Origin: Betaproteobacteria bacterium
GTDB taxonomy: Bacteria > Pseudomonadota > Gammaproteobacteria > Burkholderiales > Rhodocyclaceae
Direction of reading: 5' to 3'
DNA length: 8,239 nucleotides
Assembly (NCBI GenBank): GCA_028065725.1
Contig: JAPTVL010000525.1
Coordinates: forward strand, 1-8,239
The position numbers and the translations under genes are program-made. Positions 1 to 7,791 of this stretch are shown here, in pieces (within the stretch, counting starts at the first letter, position 1; each line of letters opens with the position of its first letter). The notes under the pieces are model-generated. The model was not told the origin of the DNA. It ran no database searches and saw only the letters and a program-made list of their open reading frames with translations.

Positions 1-49
1 GGGGAAACAGATAGTTCGTCTCCCGGTCAATCGGTACGAAACGTCCCAT
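1..49 (-). CDS. IS1182-like transposase, N-terminal fragment (cut by window edge)
   Basis: The minus strand reads ATG at 49-47 and gives MGRFVPIDRETNYLFP before the window ends. This is the typical opening of IS1182-type (IS5-related, DUF772) DDE transposases, which begin with an M-x-R-F-V/I-x-x-D-R-x-x-x-x-L-F/L-P pattern. The start is supported by a strong Shine-Dalgarno GGAGG at 59-55, five bases upstream of the ATG. The enzyme would catalyse movement of the insertion element that ends at about position 120. Only 16 residues are visible, so the catalytic DDE residues cannot be checked and the family call rests on recognition of the N-terminus. It could belong to a neighbouring IS5-superfamily group. 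Confidence 0.72.
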   Translation of the reverse strand, partial: MGRFVPIDRETNYLFP

Positions 50-59
50 CCGCCCCTCC

Positions 60-87
60 AAAATCGAATTTCTATGAAACCGATTTT
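60..87. repeat. Small inverted repeat in the IS leader
   Basis: AAAATCG at 60-66 and CGATTTT at 81-87 form a perfect 7-bp inverted repeat with a 14-base loop. It lies directly next to the transposase Shine-Dalgarno (55-59). In RNA it would form a weak A/T-rich stem just upstream of the ribosome site. A possible role in limiting transposase translation from incoming transcription is inference, and the repeat could also be chance. Confidence 0.35.
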
Positions 88-120
88 ACCGACTAACCGC
101 ACTAAAAGTCCGACAGGCTG

Positions 121-124
121 CTAG
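121..124. other. CTAG at the IS/pglX junction, candidate target site
   Basis: CTAG lies exactly where pglX-like coding sequence stops and the IS-like sequence begins. It is a 4-bp palindrome and is rare in high-GC proteobacterial coding DNA. IS1182-group elements are known to insert at short palindromes. Whether CTAG is duplicated on the far side of the element cannot be seen. Confidence 0.4.
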
Positions 125-691
125 GGCGGTGGCCTGCTGAAGATGGCTCCAGCCGGCCCAGGCGATGGGCAGGCTGGTGTCGGCGCCGCGCTCGCAGCCG
201 GGGTAGCTGATCCACCGCTCCTTGGGCACATCCAAGCCGCCACGCAGGCGCCAGAAGTCGGCCTTCAAGAAGTCTTTGCTCTGGTACTTGGGCGGCACGG
301 GGATCTTGCCGACGCTCTCGCCAGAGTCTTCGCGCCGCTGCAGCGCCCAGGTGTCTTCCCATTGCGCGCGCTTGCGCAGGCCGGTGTCGGTATAGCGAAG
401 CACGGGCAGGAAGGGCACCGACTCGCCGGCCACGAGCTCGGCCACCACCTGCGTCAGATCGAAGTCCGCGTGGCCCGCGTAAAGCCCGGCGATCTGCATG
501 AAGCCAACGTCGGCGCGCACTGCGTCGGCCAGTCGGTTGACCGTGGTGAGCTGAGGCGGGCGGTCGGCGGTGGCGGGCCACAGGTGGGGGGCCTCCAGGC
601 GGTCGAGCAGCCAATCGCGCAGCGCGCTTCGTTCGAGGTCTTCCCAGTCCGGCGTTTTCCAGCGGCGCTTGTACTCGGGGCGCTCGATCAG
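121..691 (-). other. Displaced C-terminal part of pglX in the +1 frame
   Basis: This segment encodes about 190 residues that continue PglX after the frameshift. It begins LIERPEYKRRW at 691, runs through AVRADVGFMQIAGLYAGH, VPFLPVLRYTDTGLRKR and YQSKDFLKADFWRLRGGLDV, and ends PIAWAGWSHLQQATALAA. These phrases match the conserved C-terminal region of type 2 PglX as I know the family, while the original frame here encodes an Arg/Ala-rich sequence with no resemblance to a domain. An ATG at 709 could in principle start it, but it lies only a few codons before the junction and has no clear ribosome site. I treat the segment as part of the broken gene, not as an independent gene. Confidence 0.85.
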
Positions 692-720
692 GCACGATGT
701 TGCGGTCACGCTCGATCAGG
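681..720. repeat. 12-bp direct repeat flanking the pglX frameshift (28-bp period)
   Basis: CGCTCGATCAGG occurs at 681-692 and again at 709-720, with starts 28 bp apart. On the coding strand each copy encodes a Leu-Ile-Glu-Arg unit. Downstream of each copy on the plus strand the similarity continues as CGATG after CA in the first copy and after G in the second. The first copy therefore carries one extra base relative to the second, which is the frameshift itself. Since 28 is one more than a multiple of three, loss of one repeat unit by slippage or recombination would rejoin the two pglX frames in phase, giving IALIERPEY and removing nine codons plus the extra base. Confidence 0.8.
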
Positions 721-3469
721 GCGATGCGGCGCTGGACAACCTGGCGGTAGTCCTCCGGCCAGTGCGAGGGGATCTCGGTGATGGGCGTCGAGCCGTGGCG
801 CTCGAACCACGTGGTCGTCTCGCAGCCGGCGGCTACGCGGCGGGCCAGCACGATCTCGAAGGCGCGCTCGCCGAGGCGCACCTCGGGCGGCTCGGCGTCG
901 TGGCGCAGCGCGCCGGCATCCGCCGGCAGCAGGCCGTAGAGCGCATAGCAGGACCAGTCGAGCTCCTCCTGCCACGCGATGGCTTGGCGGCGCAGGCGGA
1001 CGGCGCAGTCGCGCTGTCCATCGAGGTTCCGGCGGGTGGGCAGCGGTTGTGCGCCTTCCGTGGCGATCCGCAGGCTGGCGGCGGGCAGGCAGGCATCGAT
1101 GTCCCGGGCCAGGGTGTCCAGCGCGCGCGCGCTGGCCAGCGGTCGCCCCGACGACACCGGGAACTCCGCCACCTTCGACGAATTGAAGGCGTACGTGTCA
1201 AACGCTGGATCACCTGTCGTTCGAGCCCCGTTCACGTCCGTCGAGTCGCCTTTGTTGAAGCAAACCTGCTTCAACCAGAAGCACGCAACAGACGAATTCA
1301 GCAGCCCAAGTAAGGCCAAGTGCTCGTCCTCGCTAGCGCGAGCGGGCAGCTTGATCACCGGCGCCGTCTGCTTGAAGACCTTGCCGCCGCGGTCGAGGAC
1401 GAAGTGGTTGTGAGTGGCGATTTCGGCGAAGGCAATGGTCAGGGGGGACTTGAGCTTGTGCGCCGTCAGCCGGCCGTACTCCCACCACTTCAAGCCGGCT
1501 TCCAACTTGGTCTGCTTGCCGAACATCTTGTTGTTCGACAACGTGGTTCTGTACGGCCACATGTAGCCCAGCGCCGCCTTGATGGCTGGCACGTCGATCG
1601 GCAAGAAGTCCGCGGTGTAGGGGAAAAGCGCCGAGTCACCCAAGCTGCGATTCCAATCGCGCAGTTCGTCGCCACTGACCATGCCACGTACACTTGTCGG
1701 GTCAACGCCGTAGCGCGTGAAGACCGTTGACGGCACGACGAAGACGTCGTCTTCCAAGGTGAATGATGTGATGCCGATGGAGTGGGTCACCGACCCGAGC
1801 GTGTGGCGATCGGCCTCGATCACCTCCTTGAGATCGGATGCCCCTCCACCGCCGATGCTCCAAGGATGTTTGCCAAACGTCGTCCGCGGCGTGTCGGTGG
1901 CGCTGACGAAATCGCTTTCGCTGCCCGGCCGGTCGATCTGGTCAACGATGGCGGTCCAGACCTGTCCGCGTGCCGGGTCGTTGGGTGTGCTGGGCTCGCC
2001 CTTGATGCCCATGACTGTGCGCACTTGTGCATCGACCGGCTGGCGATGCCGACCAAACAGGATGACGGTAGGTGTGCCGTGCCCCGGTATGTACGCGCCA
2101 GACGTGTCAACCACATGCGTTAGGTCAAGCCGCGGCAACACCTGTTCTATGAGTTTGCTGCCGAACTCGCGTTTCATGAAGCTATTGGCCGTAATCAGCC
2201 CGACAAAGCCGGCCGGCTGGCCGTTGCCAGTGATCGCTAGCTCAAAGAAGCGCTCGGTGAACGGCGCACCGAGCGAATACTTCATGTGGCAGCTGGCATA
2301 GCGCTGCCGGTAGGCTGCGTTCAGCGCTGCGTCCTTGACGAGGATGTACGGCGGGTTCCCCACAACGGCGTGGTACTGCCGTCCAAGGATGCGCTGCACC
2401 TCGCCCAGATCCTCGCTCGCATACGCGTGCGCCAGGCCCGTGCCCGCGTAGTGCTCGGTGCCCTCAAACATTCCGTCTGTCGCTGTCATGCCGAAGCGCT
2501 TGCCGTGCAGCAGGCTGTCGCCGATGGCGACGTTCAGTTTGAAGTCGGGCGCTTCGGTCAGGCGATGCACACCGCTGACCTTGAGCGCTGCCACCAGCAG
2601 CCGGAAGCGTGAAATGGCAACAGCGAATGGATTGAGATCCACGCCTGCGACGGCGTCCAGCGCCCGCTGCGCGATGTCGCGCGGGTTGCGCGCCGGTTCG
2701 TGTCGGACCCACTCGTCGACCAGTCGGCGAAAGCCGCCCAGCAGAAAGTGCCCGGAGCCGCAGGTGGGGTCGATCATCCGCACCTCGCGGAAGCCGAACT
2801 CGCGGATGGCTGGCGTCAGCGTGCGGTCGAGGATGAACTCCTCGACGAACTCCGGCGTTTGCAGCAGCGCGTAGCGCTTGCGCGTGGCTTCCGACAGGTC
2901 CTGGTACAGATCGCCCAGGAAGCGGGTGTTCCAGTCGGCGTCGGTGAAGTCGTGCGCCAGCGTGCCGGTATTCGGGTCCACCTGCTGCCAGAACTGGCGC
3001 ACGGCCATGGCCGCATCACCGCTGATGCTGAGCCGGAAGACAGGGTTGTGGCGTTCGTCGAAGAAGGTGTGCAGCCCCGGTAATGTGCCGGCCTCACGAA
3101 AAGACGCCAACAGGTACTCGCGGTCGCTGTGCAGTGGGTTGGCGCGGAAGTACGCCTCGTGGCGATCGCGCGCCAGCGCCAGGCGGCCGGACTCCGGCGC
3201 GCCGCCCAGCCAGGGGCGCTCGACCAGTTCGTTGTCCTCGATGAAGCGCAGGAACACGCAGCTCAACAGCCAGTGCACGCCCGCCTGCGTGATGACCTGG
3301 TCGGCCCAGCTCTCGAACGTTTCTGCCGTGCGGTCGGCGTCGCGCGCGGCCTGCCACTCGGCCTGCAGGCCGGCCTTCAGCTCGGCTACCTCGGCGATGC
3401 GCTGGCGCAGGTCGTCTTCGAGGCGCTTGAGCAGGCGGGTCAGGTCCGCGAGCAGTTGTGGGGCGTTGA

Positions 3470-3488
3470 TCACTGAGCTGTTCTTCCT
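3470..3488 (-). promoter_or_regulatory. Ribosome binding site and GTGA overlap coupling pglW to pglX
   Basis: On the minus strand AGGAAG (3488-3483) precedes the pglX GTG (3473-3471) by nine bases. The pglW stop TGA (3472-3470) overlaps the GTG. Such a 4-base overlap is typical of translational coupling, so PglX synthesis probably depends on ribosomes finishing pglW. It also decides the pglX start against the longer upstream open frame. Confidence 0.75.
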
Positions 3489-6400
3489 ATTGTGGCGTTC
3501 GGCATGGTGGCGTCGTGGGTCTGCGGGGCGACGATCGCCCGGTGTTTGTTCTCCACCCAGGCCTGCGTCAGCGCCAACGTGCGGGTGTTCTGGATGTTGT
3601 TGACGATAGGCACTGCGACGCCATCGATTACCGGCAGGCCCTGGTGCGTCGTGGGCAGCAGCAACCACACACTGGGCGTGTGGCCCGGACGGCCGGCGCG
3701 CTCCTCGACCTCAGTGATCAGCGTCATCAGGTCGTAGCGGGCGAGCAGGCCGGCGCTGACCAGTAGGATCGGCGCCGTGCCTTGCAGCAGCGCGGCGCGC
3801 AGCGTGGGCAGCGTTCTTTGCACCAGCCGCTGCAGGTTGATCCAGTGCCGGCTGCCGCGGTCGGCGGCGTCGGCCTCGAGGACGACGTTCCAGTCGACAC
3901 GGGCAGCCGTCGCCTGCTCGCGCAATGCGCCAAGCAGCAGCGCGTCGAAGTTCACGCGCTGCAGTGGGGCGGGCTGAGTGCCAAGCTGCCCGAAGCGGTG
4001 CAGCAGTTCAGCTTCCGCCCGGCGCGCGATTCGCGGGTGAACGGTCAACACCAGAAGGCCACCTTGTTGAAGGCTTCGGGTGAGCCGCTCCTCGACCGCG
4101 TCGGCGTCGGCGAGTTCGGCGCCGACGCCGACGCTAGCGGCCCGCATGGTGAGTTCCGTGGCGTGACGCGAAAACACGGTGGTGGTGCCGGCCGTCTGCG
4201 CGCTGCCCAGCGTAGAGAGCCGGTACGCACCCCCGCCCTCCGCGGCTGCAGGATCCCAGCTCAGCGGCGCGCCGGCTTCTTCCAGCAAGCGGTCCAGCTC
4301 GGGGCGGCCCGGCAGCGGCGCGGCGTCGGGGTAGCGGCCGCGCACGCGGTCCTGGATGTCGCGCTGGCGCAATTGCAGTGCGCCGATCAGCGCGCCCAAT
4401 GACTGGCGCAAGGCCTGCAGCGGCGCCATGCCGCGGGGGTAGATCTCCTGGCGGCTGGATAAGGCCGCGTTTCGCGACGCCGAGGCGGCCAAACGGAGCA
4501 GGCGGGTGGGGGGCAGCGCTGCAGTGGGCGCGCCTTCAGCGGCCAGTGCAGGGGGCAGGGGAACGCCTTCCAGCTTTTCGAGCACGCGGGGTGGCGGGAG
4601 CAAGGGATCGGCCAGGGCGCATGCGTCTGCGGCGGCGCCGAGCTGCCGAGCGTAGTCGGCCCAGGCTGAGGCGCTGGCAATCAACGCACAGGGTTGATGG
4701 TCGAACGCCTCGAACCGCGGCTGGTCGAGGTGCAACTCCGCTTCGATCGCGGCCCGCAGCACGGCGGTGGCTTGGCGCAGCCGCTCTGCGTCGTCCTGCG
4801 CCGCGCAGCCGCGCAGTGCGAGCAGCGCCATGGCGCTCTCGTGAGCGCTCATCACCTGCCCCTGGCTGCGCAGCAGCGTGTCGAGCTGCTGGCGCAGCTC
4901 GGTGAAAGCGGGGTTCTTGAGCCAGCGCTCGCGGGCCTTGATGAGCGCGGCGGTCAGCGTGCCTCGGTCCACCTGATTGGCTTGCGCCGACTCGCCAAGG
5001 CTGGGCCAGGCGCCGGCCTGTACGCTGTCGTCCAGCCCGAGGTAATGGGCGAGAGCGGCTTCCTCGGGCCGGTCATCAGCGGCGGGGCGGCGCGGCAGCA
5101 GCTGCGCTGCCAGTTCATTGACGCTGACGGCACGGCCGACCTCCTCGTCCGCGTCGTGCGCAGTGCTGCGGCCCTGCGTGAGGTCCGGCCGCAGACGGGC
5201 GAGTTCCTTGGCGGTGAGGCGGATCTCCTTGCGGATCTTATCGCCCACTCCGCGCAGGTAGCGGAAACGGATGCGATCGACGGCTAGCAGCTCGCGAGCG
5301 TTGTGGATGCCCATGCGCTCCAGGATGTCTTGCGCCTCCAGGCTGTAGCCCAGCTCGGCCATCGTGGTGAGCGGCGTGGCAGTCATAGCGATGGCGGCCA
5401 GGCCCTCCGCTGCGCCGGTCTCGCTGGGATGAACCGTCTGCCGAGCGGCAAAGATCGCGCGCCACGCGCGCAGCATGTCTTCGGCGTTGTCGAAGCGCTC
5501 GCGGTAGTCGCGCTTCAAGGCCTTCGAGAAGAATGCGGTGAAGCCCTCGCGCGTGACCGGGTCGAAGACGTCGCTCTCGATGGTGGCCTCGACGTCGAGC
5601 ATGGCCGGCGAGGTCTGGCCATCTCCCCAGACCGGCGGCTGGCCGACCGCCATCTCGTAGAGCGTGACGGCCAGCGCGAATCGCTCGGCGTACAGGTCCC
5701 AGCGCGGCGGCCGGCGCCGTGAGAGGAAGGGATCGAGGTAAGGATGCGTGCCAGCCGTGATGTTGTCGGCCGGCGTGCGGCACAGCGAGAAGTCAAACAG
5801 CACCAGTTGCAGTTTGCGGTTCCGGTTCTCGGCAATCCCGATGTTCTCGGGCTTGATGTCGCGATGGGCGACGCCCTCGGCTTCGAGATGGTTGACCGCC
5901 TCGATCAGCTCTTCGCCGAAGCGCTGGAGCATGTCCAGCGACAGGCGCCCTTCCTCCTTGAGCTTCTCGGCCATCGTCGTCGAACCGGCGCTCTTGAGCA
6001 GCAGGGCCGTACGGCCGGCGACGGTGAGCGTTTCGCGGTGGGCGACGATGTTCTGGTGATGGAGCCGCGCAAGGACCTCGCCCTCTGCGGCCAGGCGGTC
6101 GTTGTGCGCGACGTCGCAGGCGACCTTGAGAACGTGATCTTCGTCGCTGCCGTCTTTGCGCACCAGCAGCGCGTCGCTGGAGGAGCCGCGCCCCATGCGC
6201 TTGATGACGGTGAATCCGCCGTCCAGGCGATCGCCCGCGCTGGCGACGCTGGGGTCGACAGTGGCTTCCGGGTCGGGGGTGGTGAGCTCGTCCTCGACGC
6301 GATCCAGGTCATCCAGGAAGTCCTGAACCGTGTCGTAGCGGGCAAGCACGTCGGGGCAGGTGGCGAACTGGATCAGCTCCTGCTGCCGCGCACCGCAGCC

Positions 6401-7780
6401 GTCCATCACATCCGACAGGCGCAGCCCCTGGCCAACGCGCAGCTTCTCGGCCAGGTCGAGCACCGACTCGGCAGGAGGCTGGCCACTGAAGAGCTGGTAG
6501 GCAATGCAGCCGAGCGAGAACACATCCAGGCTCGGTCCGTGGGCGGGGTCGGCGCGAGTCGTCTCCGGGGCGAGGTAGATCATCCCCGGGTCTTCAACAT
6601 AGTCCTCGACGTGCTGGGTGCCGGTGGTGCGGTGAACGGTGTACGGCGACGCGGACTCACCGACGTTGCCGGGGTTACGTGCGGCGGTCTGCCAGTTCAT
6701 CAGTCGCAGGTGCAGCGTACCGCTGCCGATGCCGTGAACGAGGATGCTCTGCGGCCCCAGTGCGCGGTGGTACAGGCGCTTCGAGTGGGCGTACTTCAGC
6801 GTCTCGGCGATGTCGCGCACGAGCTGCAGGCGTTGGGTGACCGAAAGGTCTTTGCCGTGGTCGCGAAGCAGGTGATCCAAGCGCATGGCCTTGGGATCGT
6901 GATCGAAGATCAGCGCCGGGCCGAGTTCGGTCTCCTTGTAGTCCTTGACCTTCAGGATGCCGGGGTGGTCGATGCCTTCGAGGATCTCGAATTCGCGGCG
7001 CGCCTGGCGCACGCGTGTGGCACGGGCCTCGGGGGTGGAGGCGGAAGCGACGGTGTAGATGCGGACGCGGCGATGAACCGTGTCGATGCTGACGTGCTGC
7101 GCTTCCCAGTCCTGAAACCCTTCCCCCTCGGACAGCAGCTTGCCCAGCCGGTAATCCCCAACCTGGCGGTGCTTGTTGGAGGGGCGGATGCCAGCCTCTG
7201 TGAGGCCGCGGGCGATGGCGCGCGCCTGCTGCGAATCGACGGTGGTCGCCGAGCGGTTCGTTATGCCGTTGGCCAGCGCCCCGACGATCCCCGGGTCGTC
7301 CAGTGCACTGGGCCGGCCACGCTGAAAGGTGGCCGACTTGGCCAGCCCTTCGAGCCGGCAGGACAGGCTGGTGGACGAGAGAAAGATCGCCGGCTCGACA
7401 AAGGGCAGGCGGATCTTGGCCTTGGTGATCGCCGGCTGCCGCTTGAGCAGGCTGGCCAGGCGCTTTGATTTGCGATTGGCAAGGATGACCGGGTTGTCAA
7501 CCGTGGTCGATCGGCCATCGGTGGTCCAGGTCCAGCTGTGTACGTCGCCGGTCAGCACGCCCGGCCGACTCTTGATCTCGACGAGAAAGAGCCCCGCCGG
7601 CGAGAGTACCAGCGCATCGACTTCGCTGACCTTACCCTCGTCGTCAATGAACTCGAAGTTGGTCCAGACGTGCCAAGGGTCGCGGTCGGGCAGTTGCCTT
7701 CGAAGCCAGTCGAGCGCCTCGCGTTCCCACGCGAAGTTGGACTCGGCGATGACATGCCAGCGAGCGGCGCCGAGCGTCAT
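3470..7780 (-). CDS. pglW: PglW, type 2 BREX NERD-domain serine/threonine protein kinase
   Basis: PglW is the protein kinase of type 2 BREX/Pgl phage defence; it acts in the cytoplasm and autophosphorylates in Streptomyces. The 1436 residues show: NERD nuclease-related domain about 10-130, with D55 in VSEVDALVLS and E68/K70 in FLVEIKS; a first kinase-like domain about 208-497 with HRA (338-340) in place of HRD and NWQ (362-364) in place of DFG, but an APE at 404-406, so probably a pseudokinase; a second kinase domain about 518-778 with GRGSSS (530-535), K552, HRDIKPEN (639-646) and DFS (663-665), probably active; a helix-hairpin-helix-like stretch about 805-865 around LRGVGDKIRKEI; an Ala-rich helical region about 880-1180; and a C-terminal module about 1240-1410 with LLVLTVHPR and VWLLLPTTHQGLP. 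No signal peptide or membrane segment is seen. The ATG at 7780 overlaps the regulator's stop and has GAGG seven bases upstream. The gene looks complete. Confidence 0.93.
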   Translation of the reverse strand: MTLGAARWHVIAESNFAWEREALDWLRRQLPDRDPWHVWTNFEFIDDEGKVSEVDALVLSPAGLFLVEIKSRPGVLTGDVHSWTWTTDGRSTTVDNPVILANRKSKRLASLLKRQPAITKAKIRLPFVEPAIFLSSTSLSCRLEGLAKSATFQRGRPSALDDPGIVGALANGITNRSATTVDSQQARAIARGLTEAGIRPSNKHRQVGDYRLGKLLSEGEGFQDWEAQHVSIDTVHRRVRIYTVASASTPEARATRVRQARREFEILEGIDHPGILKVKDYKETELGPALIFDHDPKAMRLDHLLRDHGKDLSVTQRLQLVRDIAETLKYAHSKRLYHRALGPQSILVHGIGSGTLHLRLMNWQTAARNPGNVGESASPYTVHRTTGTQHVEDYVEDPGMIYLAPETTRADPAHGPSLDVFSLGCIAYQLFSGQPPAESVLDLAEKLRVGQGLRLSDVMDGCGARQQELIQFATCPDVLARYDTVQDFLDDLDRVEDELTTPDPEATVDPSVASAGDRLDGGFTVIKRMGRGSSSDALLVRKDGSDEDHVLKVACDVAHNDRLAAEGEVLARLHHQNIVAHRETLTVAGRTALLLKSAGSTTMAEKLKEEGRLSLDMLQRFGEELIEAVNHLEAEGVAHRDIKPENIGIAENRNRKLQLVLFDFSLCRTPADNITAGTHPYLDPFLSRRRPPRWDLYAERFALAVTLYEMAVGQPPVWGDGQTSPAMLDVEATIESDVFDPVTREGFTAFFSKALKRDYRERFDNAEDMLRAWRAIFAARQTVHPSETGAAEGLAAIAMTATPLTTMAELGYSLEAQDILERMGIHNARELLAVDRIRFRYLRGVGDKIRKEIRLTAKELARLRPDLTQGRSTAHDADEEVGRAVSVNELAAQLLPRRPAADDRPEEAALAHYLGLDDSVQAGAWPSLGESAQANQVDRGTLTAALIKARERWLKNPAFTELRQQLDTLLRSQGQVMSAHESAMALLALRGCAAQDDAERLRQATAVLRAAIEAELHLDQPRFEAFDHQPCALIASASAWADYARQLGAAADACALADPLLPPPRVLEKLEGVPLPPALAAEGAPTAALPPTRLLRLAASASRNAALSSRQEIYPRGMAPLQALRQSLGALIGALQLRQRDIQDRVRGRYPDAAPLPGRPELDRLLEEAGAPLSWDPAAAEGGGAYRLSTLGSAQTAGTTTVFSRHATELTMRAASVGVGAELADADAVEERLTRSLQQGGLLVLTVHPRIARRAEAELLHRFGQLGTQPAPLQRVNFDALLLGALREQATAARVDWNVVLEADAADRGSRHWINLQRLVQRTLPTLRAALLQGTAPILLVSAGLLARYDLMTLITEVEERAGRPGHTPSVWLLLPTTHQGLPVIDGVAVPIVNNIQNTRTLALTQAWVENKHRAIVAPQTHDATMPNATIGRTAQ

Positions 7781-7791
7781 GCGCTCGCCTC
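7777..7791 (-). promoter_or_regulatory. Ribosome binding site and ATGA overlap coupling the regulator to pglW
   Basis: GAGG at 7791-7788 lies seven bases before the pglW ATG (7780-7778). The stop of the HTH gene (TGA, 7779-7777) overlaps that ATG in the sequence ATGA. This fixes the pglW start and indicates co-translation of regulator and kinase from one message. Confidence 0.75.

Larger units (their letters stand above)
1..120 (-). mobile_element. Left-edge portion of an IS1182-like insertion sequence (5' end and leader) inserted in pglX
   Basis: Between the last pglX-like residues (QQATALAA) and the transposase start there is a block clearly lower in GC than the flanking gene. Read on the minus strand, the element begins CAGCCTGTCGGACTTTTAG, which has the look of an IS terminal inverted repeat, although the matching other end is outside the window. 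The inner boundary is placed at 120 because a CTAG palindrome abuts it at 121-124; it could be off by a few bases. The IS tip supplies stop codons in two frames (TAG at 104-102 and 95-93; TAA at 88-86), ending both pglX reading frames. About 70 bp of untranslated leader separates the tip from the transposase start. The transposase is transcribed in the same direction as pglX. Confidence 0.72.
86..3473 (-). pseudogene. pglX: pglX, type 2 BREX N6-adenine DNA methyltransferase, frameshifted and interrupted by an IS
   Basis: PglX is the BREX methyltransferase. It modifies host DNA at adenine N6 to mark self and is also needed for phage exclusion. Translation starts at GTG 3473 (V-INAPQLLADL), chosen because it overlaps the pglW stop as GTGA and has AGGAAG at 3488-3483. 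Visible parts in residue numbers: helical, probably coiled-coil N-terminus 8-45; SAM-binding motif I DPTCGSGHF 235-243; catalytic NPPYI 373-377; a likely target-recognition region after about 530, including GLKWWEYGRLT near 660-670. The frame holds through residue 927 (codon 695-693). There an extra base at 692 shifts it, and PglX-like sequence resumes at 691 as LIERPEYKRRW in the next frame, running to LQQATALAA at the IS junction. About 1117 native residues remain, against roughly 1200 in the family as I recall it. The IS supplies the stops: TAA 88-86 in the native C-terminal frame, TAG 104-102 in the shifted frame. Identification is firm; loss of function is inferred. Confidence 0.9.

Noticed and set aside
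83..110. Promoter inside the IS tip with TAAAAT at 88-83 as -10
   Set aside because: No acceptable -35 hexamer lies at 16-18 bp, so support is too weak to list it as a feature.
680..720. Programmed ribosomal frameshifting at the pglX frame change
   Set aside because: The zero-frame codons at the junction (ATC GTG CCT GAT) do not form a recognised slippery site. There is no stop codon in frame to promote a shift, and no obvious stimulatory structure was seen. An indel is the simpler reading.
143..781. Plus-strand open frame over the C-terminal part of pglX
   Set aside because: It is antisense to conserved PglX residues and its translation resembles no known family.
3474..3668. Upstream extension of the pglX frame by 65 codons
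   Set aside because: It overlaps the end of pglW and is Arg/His/Pro-rich with no similarity to PglX. The GTG at 3473 has a ribosome site and a GTGA overlap, and starts at the expected N-terminal helix.
5744..7468. A 574-codon open frame on the plus strand, opposite pglW
   Set aside because: It lies wholly antisense to the well-supported PglW kinase domains. Its product is Val/Gly/Ala-rich without a domain signature, as expected of a mirror frame in high-GC DNA.
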